Source: Sanguinoderma infundibulare (taxonomy: Eukaryota; Basidiomycota; Agaricomycetes; Polyporales; Polyporaceae). Taken from it: a DNA stretch of 16,067 nt. The stretch is taken from positions 1-16,067 of the forward strand of contig JAVLRN010000077.1 of NCBI GenBank assembly GCA_032821775.1. The letters are read 5' to 3'. Both the position numbers and the translations under genes were made by a program. Positions 8,112-16,067 of this stretch are shown here, one piece after another. Position 1 is the first letter of the stretch. Every line of letters begins with the position of its first letter. The notes under the pieces are model-generated. The model had not been told where the DNA came from and made no database searches. It was given only the letters and a program-made list of their open reading frames with translations.

Positions 8112-8640
8112 GCCGCCATGACCACGTCCGTTGACCTCGCACTCGAAAATCGCGATCGGGGCCTGGGTCGGTACAATTTTCGAACACAGATCTGCACGGA
8201 GGTGCGAAGCGAGATGCCATCGAGCGGTAACGCTGTATCTCTCTGCCGCCGTCCGCGTCCCAATATATTCATTGTACTACCATATCTTTGCGTATGCTCG
8301 AGTGGGCCAGACAAGGACTTTGTTGAGGTCTCGGAGGGTCTCGTACCGGGGACGTGATGTTGTTGGGCAGAGGACGCGCGCACAGGCTCATTTTTGACAA
8401 ATCAAGGGTTGCGTCGGCTGTGTATATTGGCTCAAGATGCCAAAGCGTACCCATCGGAGCAGCCAGACACCGGGGACGATGCTTGGGAAAGAGATGCACG
8501 GCTGTGAACGAATTACGCAGGGCTCCACGCGCTGTCGCAACTCGCCAGTGCAAGCGACGGTTCGATACTCGGAGGCTTATGCAGACAGCAAGCTTGCAAC
8601 GTTCCTTCAACCGAATTTCGCCGATATGATCCAGGGACTT
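8112..8640. other. Stretch without a supportable gene
   Basis: Several open frames of 80-110 codons exist on both strands but none shows domain-like sequence, consistent splice sites or biased codon use. I see nothing else structured in it. Confidence 0.5.
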
Positions 8641-8735
8641 GATCAGACGCGGTGTGCAATGTATCAGCCCTGACGGCCTCTGTAATTTCTGAGACTGTAT
8701 TGTTGCCTTCCCTATCTGGGGTGCTTTTGAACGGC

Positions 8736-8791
8736 GTAAGTACTCCTGGCGACATCAAGCGAGGTTGTACTGTACTAACATCGATAATCAG
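8736..8791 (+). other. Orphan consensus spliceosomal intron (56 nt)
   Basis: GTAAGT donor at 8736, a perfect branch consensus TACTAAC about 18 bases before the end, and an AATCAG acceptor ending at 8791. The upstream frame (from about 8652, SALTASVISETVLLPSLSGV then LLNG) joins in frame to EPLCKVRQT and a stop at about 8819. The flanking peptide is not recognised, so the signals are strong but the exons are not. Confidence 0.4.
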
Positions 8792-8916
8792 GAACCGCTC
8801 TGCAAAGTCCGGCAGACATGAACACGACCAACGTCTCCAAGGCTAGGTGTGATCGGACAGTCGACCGCAATAAAAATCAGGCGAGAGTCTGTGAATACAG
8901 TGAAAATAACACACAC

Positions 8917-9210
8917 TCATAACGCGCGATTGTCGCCCCAGAGACCTGAGCGCGAATCTGGGGACGTTCCGATGGCCTTCGCCGCCGTTGCCGCCGCCAC
9001 CAACAAGCGGATGCTATCCGTCGTCTGATGCGTCCTTGCTGAATGTCGTCACCGCCGCGGAGGCCGTCAAATGCACATGGACCAGGGACACTTTGAAGCA
9101 GTTGAATTTGTCCAAGTCTGCGTAATCCAGCTGAAGGGTGGTGGTCGAGAGACAAGGCCTAGTCGAGAGCGCTCACCTTCCCAAAGTGGAAGCGGCTTAA
9201 ACTTAACACT
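8917..9210 (-). pseudogene. Unidentified minus-strand gene remnant: two exons and one frameshift
   Basis: An upstream exon ending SRFHFGK stops at a GTGAGC donor (intron 9176-9131, 46 nt, CCCTTCAG acceptor). The next exon reads LDYADLDKFNCFKVSLVHVH then LTASAAVTTFSKDASDDG and hits TAG at 9016-9014. Moving one base resumes a good frame, SIRLLVAAATAAKAIGTSPD then SRSGLWGDNRAL, ending at TGA 8919-8917. Codon choice in both halves is GC-biased like the RdRP exons. The upstream side runs into the telomere-like block, so the 5' part is missing. No family recognised. Confidence 0.45.
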
Positions 9211-9590
9211 ACCCTGGCCCTAACCCCCCAAAGTTCTCTTCACGCGTGTTCTGCGCCTTGGAATTTGTAGTATACATATCCACATGAATTGGGATTGATA
9301 CGGTATTCGTTTTACCCACGCAAAACCAACCGGAGCCTTCAAATTCGCTAACCTATGTCAACCTTGCCCCTAACCCGTGCCCCTAACCTGAGCGTGCTAC
9401 CCATTTCGGCGAGGGGGCTTCCGCAGACAATAATTAACCCTGAACTGAATTTTTGTTGCCTACAAAAATCTGCACTGGGATTCATTCAATGTATACATAC
9501 GTATGGTGTACTGTTCAGCTGACGCAAAACCCAGGGAATCGCTAACCTAGGTTAGCCCTAACCTTGCACCTAACCCTGGGTAGCAGTGCT
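9190..9590. repeat. Degenerate telomere-like CCCTAACC block with two diverged ~200-bp units
   Basis: CCCTAACC or a near match occurs at 9218, 9368, 9381, 9556 and 9569 in an otherwise more AT-rich stretch. Two rough units are visible: GTATACATA ... ACGCAAAACC ... TCGCTAACCTA at about 9270-9390, and the same order at about 9490-9580. The second includes a perfect 16-bp palindrome (GCTAACCTAGGTTAGC, 9541-9556). TTAGGG is the usual fungal telomere repeat, but here the copies are dispersed and imperfect. No open frame of interest. Confidence 0.5.
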
Positions 9591-9599
9591 TCAAGTACA

Positions 9600-10860
9600 C
9601 GTCCTTCGCCTCCTCTGTGTACTCACCCCCTCCGGAGCCCCCGACATAGTGCAGATGCTATGAATCCACCTACCAACTCTACATTGATCGCTCAAGGTCA
9701 AATTTGTTGGAAAATAATTGTCTGCAAGTTATTGTGGCGGCTCAAAGAGAAATACCATCGTCCAAGGTCTGGCCCTGTCTCCGCCCACACAGGCTCAATC
9801 TCCGGCCGCGGCGTAGCCTGACTCAGCTGCGCGAGCTGCTCCACCGCTTGGGTGGTTCTGTTGCGGCTGAATCAACTCGGATAGGAACTGACAGGCTGGC
9901 GGTGGCTGCTGATGAGTGCTGATTGGAAGAAATTGTCGGCGGAGAGCAGTCTGCATTGCCATGGTCCAGAACTGGTGAGCACATGAATACTGTAGCAGAG
10001 CGCAGCAGGGGTTGAAACGAATGAGTGGAAGCGAGGTCAGGGCTGATGGAGGTTTATGAGAGAGCGGGATTCCGCAAATGGCAGCTGCGGGCGCTTGGAC
10101 CCTTGTGGCGCTGCCCTCGGATGTTCGTGTCATTGCCGTCGCTCTTTGCTCTCTACCACGATCATCGCTGCATCAATGACTGCCCCATCGCCAGCGTGAG
10201 TGTGTTACCATTGCTGTGTGGGGTAAACTTTTATTTTCTGACCTTGCACGCCATCAAATACAGAGACTAGACTGGACCCAGTTGCCATCCGGGGTTTTCG
10301 AGTCAGCGCCGTATGCGGGAACAGCGACCATCCAACCCTCTTCCATCAGATGTTCGGCCAATCGTTTTGATGGGTGAGTAGACCAATGTCCGGAACGCCT
10401 GGCTTTCATGACCCCCAAAGATCGCTTCCGCTCTGCTGTCTGCTAGATCATGGCCATGCACACTACGTCTTCTTTCATGGCCCATCGCAGTGTCAGCGGT
10501 GAACCCAATCACGGTCACATTCGCCAGCAATGTCTGATTGATGTCAATGATTACTCAACCATGCACCCTAGCGTCAGTCGTATGACCAACTCGGAGTTCA
10601 TCCGCCTCCTTGCCGACGACAAACATTGGTGCCATTAGTTAGGACGTTATCAGCACACTGGCGCTCAAGTACGGTGCGCACCATTCAGTATCTGCTGCGC
10701 ATATGCATTGCTTGATTCAGTCAGTCGCGCTCTGGGCCTCATAGATCTTCATCCCCTTGCCATGCACCCAGTCGACAGCCCATCATCAAGACGTCTGTTG
10801 CCGTCACTCACTTTCCATATTCAGAACGACCGCTGGGGAATGCATTTGGTGCGGTGATCA
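9600..10860. other. Stretch without a supportable gene
   Basis: Open frames at 9704-9922 (+), 9795-10133 (-), 10303-10530 (-) and 10450-10638 (+) were read and none gave domain-like sequence or linked exons. Composition is mixed and no repeat or RNA gene was seen. Confidence 0.45.
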
Positions 10861-10947
10861 CTGCACTTCCTCTCCGCCACGACGGAGGACGACATCGTCG
10901 TGTACGTCAACCCCGAGATCGCGGACAACATCCTTGAGCACGACTAA
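10861..10947 (+). pseudogene. Short C-terminal gene scrap
   Basis: The plus-strand frame reads LHFLSATTEDDIVVYVNPEI then ADNILEHD and ends at TAA 10945-10947. Codons are strongly GC3-biased, unlike the bases just upstream, where the same frame carries a TGA. It looks like the last exon or tail of a lost gene; the family is not recognised. Confidence 0.35.
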
Positions 10948-10962
10948 TACATTGTGTGCTAG

Positions 10963-11799
10963 CTACCAGCATCCCACCTGCGCGTTCTCATTCTCTGAGT
11001 CCACTGCATCCGAATCCTCAACATCGGAGTCCAGGATAAGCTTCGGGGTCTTTGGACCGTCTTTTGGGTGTCTGAGCGGCAAGCCCAGCGGGTTGGTAAC
11101 CGGCCGGAAGCGACCCAGGCCGATATCGTTCCGACCAAACAGACCCCAGCAGAACGGAGGCGGGCGTGTCGGCGGGGCACCCGGAAGGATGGCCTTAGAG
11201 TTCCGTCGTGCGAGGTCAACATCCTCCTCGCTCGCGGGCTCGAAGCGAAGGATCCCGGCATTCAAGAGCGCGATGAGGAAGCGCAGGACGGGCTGGCCGC
11301 CGAGAAGGTCGCTCGGGTTCGCAAACGGGATGTTTGCATACCAGGGCCATCCGAGGAGGTTCTGTTTGCAGCGGACGACCACGCCGAGGGCGTAGCCCTT
11401 CTCCGACCACCCCATATTCGCCTTCGGATTGCCAGATTTGTGTCCTGTCCCGCGGTACCAGGCTGGTCAGCGCGCGGAGGATGGAGATACAAATGAATGT
11501 ACGTACTCAATTTTGTTGTTATACGGGATCGAAATTCCGCCTTGAGCTGTGCGAGACCATTCGAGTACTGTGTTCGAGGGCAGGAGTTGGTTGGTCGGGA
11601 TTCGGTGCGGCGGCGTGCGGTGGGCATGTTCAGCAGCTGTGCGTCACTCGGAGAGATTCTCCCGTTAATTATCTTCATGCAACTTTGTAGCCAGCGTGCG
11701 CATAATTTGCGCATAGCGCTTATTTCCCTCGTAACTGATCTCGGGTGGTTGCCCAATCTGTACAGTGTCTGGTAAGCACATTCCATACTCATCTGCATT
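10963..11799 (-). pseudogene. Unknown multi-exon gene, C-terminal half, with apparent frameshift
   Basis: Minus strand. The segment starting at 11799 (after TTTACAG) reads NADEYGMCLPDTVQIGQPPE then ISYEGNKRYAQIMRTLATK and stops at 11665. One base away the frame resumes as SPSDAQLLNMPTARRRTES and continues to QYSNGLAQLKAEFRSRITTK. A clean intron follows (11506-11463, GTACGT donor, GCTGACCAG acceptor). It leads into WYRGTGHKSGNPKANMGWSE, then KGYALGVVVRCKQNLLGWPW, FANPSDLLGGQPVLRFLIAL, LRFEPASEEDVDLARRNSK and an acidic end (DSDVEDSDAVDSENENAQ). The stop at 10963 may be read-through of a GTGGGA donor after ENENAQ. There is no known catalytic motif. The conserved-looking globular stretch is about 100 residues from WSEKGYALG. 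The frameshift suggests decay. Confidence 0.5.
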
Positions 11800-12859
11800 C
11801 TGTAAATCTCGAGTGATTGACGCGCTTCGTGAACACTGCCAGACTCCGTCTAAGACCTCCGAATCCTGTGATGCGATGTGAGACCATCTCCTCATGCTTG
11901 CACATATTCTCCTGGATCAAAGAGTGCTCAATCTCAAGTTCTCAATTGCAGCCTCTGGATTATGTGCGCTCGACATCATCGCGCCGACCTCTGGCCGGAT
12001 ATGAGAGGAGGGAGAGGAGGAGGTGTGGGAGAGCATGGATTCGGAAGGGAGGAGGTGGGTACGTACGGGTTTCTGCTCCTGACGCCGCGGTTCCCACTTC
12101 GCGCTGAACAAGTTGCACCGGCCACTGGCAGACAGCGTGGTTTCGCAGAGCGGTCTCTGGGAACGGGCGAGGCATGGGCATGGGCATCCCGCGTCAGCCG
12201 GCTTGCGAGGCTCTTCTCCGCCTCCGCCTTCCCGACTGCGAACGCAACTTCGAGCTTCGAGAGTTCAGAGCTTGTCGGACGGCGCGGCGTCATGGCAACA
12301 TGTGCACGCACGCATGCAGGGCTGGGGGCACGTGCTTACATAGGGTCGCGTCGCACGCAGATCGTCCTTGGTGAGATCCCTCATCGCCGCACCGCAGAAC
12401 ACTTCACCGAGGGCATGATCCCGCAGAAGGGCAAGGCCCTCGTCCATCACCGACCTCCTCCGCCGGCTTTCCAATTCTGGCACGATGACAACATTCTGAG
12501 GGCGCATCCTCACTTTCCTCAGTCGTGTGTTCGCGGAGTAACCTTATGAAGAGAGTACGCGCCGACGTAGAGCGAGCCCAACACGAATGGACACGAGTGG
12601 GAGAAGTGCGCTTGGCAGCCAGTCGAATGGCTCACTCACTGCGCCGGCAGGACATCTGAAACAGAACCGGGAGACTGGAGTCGCGGAGACCGCCTCAAAG
12701 AGCCAGTACTACTTTGCGAAGTGGCCCTGAGCTGCTTGACGTCGAGATCACGGACACGCATTTCTGACGGCAGTTCCTCTTCCAGCTCCTCAGACCCGTC
12801 CGAGACCCGCGCGGAACCGAAAAGCGCAGCGGCAACGAGACGGATGTATGCGTCCGTGG
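11789..12859 (-). pseudogene. Unknown multi-exon gene, N-terminal half (probably same gene as 10963-11799)
   Basis: Minus-strand coding-like segments in order: 12859-12640 (ATDAYIRLVAAALFGSARV, then SDGSEELEEELPSEMRVRDL, ending before a GTGAGT donor at 12639); 12495-12340 (NVVIVPELESRRRRSVMDEG, LALLRDHALGEVFCGAAMRD, LTKDDLRATRPY, then GTAAGC); an 85-nt intron; 12254-12067 (LEVAFAVGKAEAEKSLASRL, ending at GTACGT); a Ser/Pro-rich linker with NPEAAIENLRLSTL up to TGA 11917; and, shifted one base, IQENMCKHEEMVSHRITGFG then LRRSLAVFTKRV. The order is colinear with the downstream half, and a linking exon around 12600-12500 (PFVLGSLYVGAYSLHK) is possible. The product is unknown: basic and acidic helices plus a disordered linker. 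At least one frameshift (about 11920) points to a decayed copy. Confidence 0.45.
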
Positions 12860-12900
12860 CTACAATGTTTCAAGTGGCACGCGCTGGGCATAAGGCGCAC
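12860..12900 (-). other. Probable 41-nt intron at the 5' end of the unknown minus-strand gene
   Basis: GTGCGC donor at 12900 and an ATTGTAG acceptor at 12860. The exon before it is ambiguous: one frame reads VQERVPGIKDVIKRPASH and joins in phase to ATDAYIRL; another reads VLLATPAAEDPLTDL but is out of phase. The start of the gene is therefore not defined. Confidence 0.35.
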
Positions 12901-13060
12901 CAGGTCGGTGAGTGGGTCCTCGGCGGCAGGAGTGGCTAGCAGGACGCTTAATGACATCTTTGATCCCAGGGACCCGCTCTTGGACGGCACAGAGCCTATC
13001 AGTCGGTCCATCCCTTCCCTGACCACGTTTCTTACACTGACAGCTGACTCTTGATCACAG

Positions 13061-13401
13061 CTTTGCCGCATCGCGACCCTCACAGGCTCGTATTATGACA
13101 AGTCTGGCTCGATTGGGGACGGCGCTCATTCCACCCCGACCGCGGCCGCCGATCATGACTGCTGTGATGCGGACATGGCCGCGCTGCGAGCAGCAAGGGT
13201 GGCAACGACTCAGACGACGAGTACTGCCTGACCGGCTACGGCAAGCTCGCGTCCGAGACCCAGCTCATGTTCAAGCTGCCGTCGCCGACGCCGACGCACA
13301 AGTACCGCTTTCGTGACTGCAAGCCCAAAACGCGGATCGGCAAGAGCACCGCTGTGAACGAAGTCATGGGCAAGACCAAATTCAGTCCGTACCACGAGGC
13401 G
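13061..13401 (+). CDS. Unknown plus-strand gene, exon(s) with a Thr/Lys-rich conserved-looking segment
   Basis: After a GATCACAG acceptor (13060, with a GCTGAC branch site) the plus frame reads LCRIATLTGSYYDKSGSIGD and goes on to DHDCCDADMAALRA. Near 13191 the frame shifts, by a small intron or an indel, into SKGGNDSDDEYCLTGYGKLA, then SETQLMFKLPSPTPTHKYRF, RDCKPKTRIGKSTAVNEVMG and KTKFSPYHEA, ending at a GTGAGT donor at 13402. The second part is 70 codons with strong GC3 bias and no stop, so it is very likely coding or recently so. The function is not recognised. The next exon is at 13473-13594, at the start of the duplicated region. Confidence 0.5.
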
Positions 13402-13472
13402 GTGAGTCTAGTCTGCGCGCATCATCCTTGGCAGTGCTTGCATGCACCAATAATTTGAAAGTCCATCGCTAG

Positions 13473-13594
13473 AGCGGAAATCTCGGCAAGCGCAAGCCCG
13501 AGCTTGCATCATCGCCATCTCCTCGCAACGCACTCGCTTCCATTATCGCCACAATGAACTCTTCGGCATGTTGCATCAGAAGCTCATTTACGTG
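13473..13594 (+). CDS. Exon at the start of duplication copy 1
   Basis: After a CGCTAG acceptor the frame reads SGNLGKRKPELASSPSPRNA then LASIIATMNSSACCIRSSFT, up to a GTACGT donor at 13595. The following intron (13595-13655, CTATACAG acceptor) has a GCTGAAT branch. The same frame is open in copy 2 (ELPSSPSPRNALTSIT.., donor GTACGT at about 15388), and the exon lengths there differ by about nine bases, which supports this frame as the coding one. The exon after 13656 is unclear, though a stretch PYQALRQIKLELNIPTLCKW (about 13708-13767) looks coding. Confidence 0.42.
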
Positions 13595-14360
13595 GTACGT
13601 TTTCCATCCTGTTCTGAACATTCTGGCCATGGTTGTGCTGAATTGTGCTATACAGTTCCTTATGCTCACATTACTCCTCGATTGTCCAACCGGTTTAGTG
13701 TTCTCCGTACCAAGCCTTGCGCCAGATCAAGCTGGAATTGAACATTCCAACACTGTGCAAGTGGGCTTCGCAACGACCACGCCGGGACGCTTCCCCTCGG
13801 GTCCATCCAGCCTCCCCAAGACCCCCACGCCCAGCATGGGATACGCCCAAGGTCTGAACCGGAGCAAGCTCTTCCAAAGTATCGTCTCGAACTCATCCAT
13901 GGCCAGCAGCTGCGTCACGATTAGCGCGGTCCCAAGCGAGTCATCGGCCTTCCCGCAGCCGCAGCGGCACTCTGCATACACTCCAGAAGAATCGGCATGC
14001 TGCATTCGATGCTGCTGCTAGAACTCGATGTTTCTACCGACCTCACGCGCCGCTTGGAGTTGATGGGCTAGAGCTGCGGTGCCCGCGGGTCTCGCAAGCC
14101 CTGTCTTCTTGGCGGTGACCGCGATTGGAAACTTCAAACCCCAAGTTTCCGCATCGGCCATTCGAGTTCGATTTAACATTCTCCGCGGCGCACACAAGCT
14201 TGGTGACATGCAGACTAATTTTATCCACAGACTAACGTAGAAGAAACCGCCTGGATACACGCGAGATTCGCGAGGATTCAGAATCTCGCGTGTATCCATT
14301 TCAAACCACTTTGCGACATCAATTGGATTTAAGGGTGGCGGCCGTACGTACCCGATATTC
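13510..14360. repeat. Diverged tandem duplication, copy 1
   Basis: It matches 15290-15880 in the same order: CTCCTCGCAACGC..CTC; a GTACGT..CATCCTGTTC..GAAC.TTCTGGCCATGGTTGTG intron start; ACGCGCCGCTTGGAGTTGATGGGCTAGAGCTG; GATTGGAAACTT.AAACC; TTCTCCGCGGCGCACA.AAGCTTGG; GAAACC.CCTGGATACACGCG; and CGTACGTACCCGATATT. Copy 1 has about 378 extra bases between 13634 and 14040. Copy 2 has about 105 extra bases in its second half. Confidence 0.8.
14252..14298. repeat. Perfect 18-bp inverted repeat (hairpin) with 11-nt loop
   Basis: 14252-14269 (TGGATACACGCGAGATTC) is the exact reverse complement of 14281-14298. The loop is 14270-14280. Copy 2 has the left arm start (TGGATACACGCG at about 15656) but not the hairpin; a second TGGATACAC occurs there at 15821, about 165 bp further on. 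Confidence 0.9.
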
Positions 14361-14386
14361 CCATCCTTAGACATCGCCCATTGTTC

Positions 14387-15295
14387 ATGCGTACACAGGA
14401 ACAGCATGTCGAGGTTGATGAGGAGGAGAGGGAGGTCGGGTTGGAGGAAGCGACGGAGGGCATGCGGGAAAGGATGAGGGTGGATCAGGAGCTGTGGCAG
14501 TACCGGTACGGGAGCGCGCCGTTGACGGAGTTTCGGAGATGGGGTACTGGGATTTGTGGGATTCACAGCACCCGTTCCAGTGCATTTTCATTCTCTGCGC
14601 CATTTGCAAACATGGTCATTTTTGCAGGCCCGGGGACATCAAACACTTCGTCAAAAAGATCAGGCAGGAAGACGCGCGCATCGACATGCGGAAGAAGCAG
14701 CTCACGAAGCAGGCGGAACGGATCGCAGCGGCTCGCGCGAAGGCCGCCGCGCCCAAGGACGGCGCAAGCGCCGCGGCGACATCCACCACTGCGAACCCCA
14801 TGCCGAACAGCACGTCGACGCCGCCACTGTCCACCTTGGGATCGCAAGATCCTCTGCCACCTTCAAAGCGCACCCGCCACCGATTGCTGCTGTCCCTCTG
14901 CACCCTTCGCTGCCCGCGACGCCTGGGACGACACCTGTCCCAGAGAGTGCAGCCGCGTCGCCCATGCGGGTGGCTACGCCCAATCCTCCGCCACCTGCCG
15001 CCCCGTCTCCAACACCGGCACCTATGGCGCCTGCGCCAGGTCCGGCTCCTGTAGAGCAGCCTGCCCCGATCGAGCTTCCGCCCGACGATCAGGTCAAGAA
15101 GTACGAAGAGGTACGCGTTCCTCGTTCCATCAGAGACCGTTCCCCCGGGTCTAATACCTGACGCACGCTGACGATAATTTGGATCATTCGCGCAGAACAA
15201 GCAGCGGTGGGCATGGCTCGCGCTCCGGATGGCAAGGGATCAGTACCTGCAGCACTTTGGGAAGATCAGGATGGGCGACGTCAGAGCTTCCATCG
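14387..15295 (+). pseudogene. Unknown gene with basic helical segment and Pro/Ala-rich linker, frameshifted
   Basis: Plus strand. EQHVEVDEEEREVGLEEATE and MRVDQELWQYRYGSAPLTEF run to about 14535. One frame away the reading continues as EMGYWDLWDSQHPFQCIFIL, CAICKHGHFCRPGDIKHFVK and a charged helix (RIDMRKKQLTKQAERIAAAR) to about 14870. A further shift leads into a Pro/Ala-rich linker (PATPGTTPVPESAAASPMRV ...) ending IELPPDDQVKKYEE at a GTACGC donor (15111). A CGCGCAG acceptor (15195) then gives NKQRWAWLALRMARDQYLQH and FGKIRMGDVRA, in phase. It ends in copy 2 of the duplication. The two frame changes have no good splice signals, so a decayed gene is most likely. Family not recognised. Confidence 0.45.
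15111..15195 (+). other. 85-nt intron
   Basis: GTACGC donor after KKYEE and a TTCGCGCAG acceptor, with branch-like sequence (GCTGACGAT) about 25 bases before the end. Phase 0 on both sides. Confidence 0.5.
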
Positions 15296-15880
15296 TCACC
15301 GTCTCCTCGCAACGCCCTCACTTCGATTACAGACGAAACTCCACGGCATGATTTAATACCGCGTTGCATGCGAGACTCGTTTACGGGTACGTGTTTTATC
15401 CTGTTCCGAACGTTCTGGCCATGGTTGTGCGGAGGTCGACCCTGTGTTTCTCAACCTGACGCGCCGCTTGGAGTTGATGGGCTAGAGCTGTAGTGCCAGC
15501 GGTACTTGGAGGCCAGCCGAGATTGGAAACTTGAAACCGCAAGTTTTCGAAGCGGTCGTTCGGGTCTAATGCAACGTTCTCCGCGGCGCACATAAGCTTG
15601 GCGATGTGGTCACTAATATCAATTCGTCCGCAGTATAACACGGGAGAAACCACCTGGATACACGCGCGCAGGCGGCCGAGTACGAACACGGCGGGGACCA
15701 GAAGCGACTCTTGCTCGAGCCTGCCATCCTACCCGAGGGCACCGCAATGTGGTTACATGATGTCTCCACGCAGTGAAGCGCAGTCTCAAGAAGCGCGGTG
15801 ATTCGGCATTTCAAATCGCCGTGGATACACCATCTGATCGATTATGTTCAATTGTGGCCGCTGTACGTACCCGATATTTG
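15290..15880. repeat. Diverged tandem duplication, copy 2
   Basis: Same order of blocks as 13510-14360, at offsets of about 1784-1792 bp in the first part and 1414-1519 bp in the second. Between 15670 and 15780, after a CGCGCAG acceptor, a plus frame reads AAEYEHGGDQKRLLLEPAIL then PEGTAMWLHDVSTQ before TGA. This may be an exon whose counterpart in copy 1 is replaced by the hairpin region. The part at 15810-15890 (HFKSPWIHHLIDYVQLWPL, then YVPDI) is read in the same frame, with one stop, in copy 1. Confidence 0.75.
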
Positions 15881-15935
15881 CAGTGTACCTATTGTTGATG
15901 GAAACTTATTCAATAGGTTTGAAGTCTGTTTGCTG

Positions 15936-16010
15936 GTTCCCCCGAGACCGTCTACTTTCCACTATCCCATCTCCCTGTCTTCCATTTGCTCCCGCTTCTC
16001 TCTTGTCTCA
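15936..16010 (+). promoter_or_regulatory. Pyrimidine-rich tract upstream of a new gene
   Basis: About 75 bases dominated by C and T (for example CTTTCCACTATCCCATCTCC) run directly into the ATG at 16011. CT-rich tracts just upstream of the transcription or translation start are common in filamentous fungi. Confidence 0.4.
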
Positions 16011-16067
16011 ATGGCCCACACGCGCTCGCCGACACATACAGTGTCGCTCCCGGACGAACTACGTCTT
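16011..16067 (+). CDS. Start of a new gene, possibly F-box protein (partial)
   Basis: ATG at 16011 opens 19 codons to the window edge: MAHTRSPTHTVSLPDELRL. The end resembles the first turn of an F-box helix ('LPxELxL'), common in basidiomycete F-box/LRR families, but seven residues cannot settle it. The start is favoured because it follows the pyrimidine-rich tract and the context is CTCAATGGCC, a good eukaryotic start context. Confidence 0.4.
   Translation, partial: MAHTRSPTHTVSLPDELRL

Noticed and set aside
8437..8673. 78-codon plus-strand open frame ending DMIQGLDQTRCAMYQP
   Set aside because: It overlaps the putative exon of the orphan intron in another frame and has no recognisable family.
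9795..10133. 112-codon minus-strand Gln/Ala/Pro-rich open frame
   Set aside because: It has no splice-linked neighbours and no domain, and the opposite strand is equally open.
14616..15200. 194-codon minus-strand Arg-rich open frame
   Set aside because: It is the shadow of the Pro/Ala-rich plus-strand linker; poly-Arg/Gly composition is expected from the complement of GC-rich codons.
1..16067. CRISPR array, tRNA, rRNA or prokaryotic operon signals
   Set aside because: None seen; the splice structure and gene content are eukaryotic.

Overview
The window looks like nuclear DNA of a filamentous basidiomycete (probably an Agaricomycete). It is GC-rich, it has many short spliceosomal introns (about 39-85 nt) with GTATGT/GTGAGT/GTACGT donors, and its best gene is a fungal-type RNA-dependent RNA polymerase. 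No prokaryotic signals, rRNA, tRNA or CRISPR were seen. Because of the introns, almost no gene is a single long open frame; exon models were built by hand from frame, splice signals and remembered family patterns, with no database search.

Left third (1-6550, minus strand): a cellular QDE-1-type RNA-dependent RNA polymerase of the RNA-silencing pathway. Ten exons between 3684 and 1 join in frame without a stop and carry the whole catalytic core; only the last residues lie beyond base 1. The catalytic Asp motif is carried almost entirely by a 12-nt micro-exon. Upstream, 4670-6550 holds several minus-strand open stretches, acidic and Ser-rich, that fit the variable N-terminal region of such enzymes. 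Between these and the core lies a 731-bp element with 57-bp terminal inverted repeats (3918-4648), so a silencing gene appears to have been invaded by a non-autonomous transposon-like element.

Middle (6600-11000): a gene graveyard. There is a truncated membrane-protein fragment (6720-6969), two head-to-head pieces of what looks like one O-fucosyltransferase-like gene (7621-7922) between 108-bp direct repeats, an orphan perfect intron (8736-8791), a frameshifted minus-strand remnant (8917-9210), a block of degenerate telomere-like CCCTAACC motifs (about 9190-9590), and a C-terminal scrap (10861-10947). Long stretches between them hold nothing I can support.

Right third (10960-16067): a minus-strand multi-exon gene of unknown function with several apparent frameshifts (10963-12859); plus-strand exons of a second unknown gene (13061-13594); a third, with a basic helical segment and a Pro/Ala-rich linker (14387-15295), also frameshifted; and a diverged tandem duplication (about 13510-14360 versus 15290-15880). 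Copy 1 of the duplication carries a perfect 18-bp hairpin. The last 57 bases start a new plus-strand gene, possibly an F-box protein, behind a pyrimidine-rich promoter tract.

Overall: one well-preserved RNAi gene with a suspicious insertion, followed by about 10 kb of repeat-rich, decaying accessory sequence. I saw no convincing new multi-gene system.
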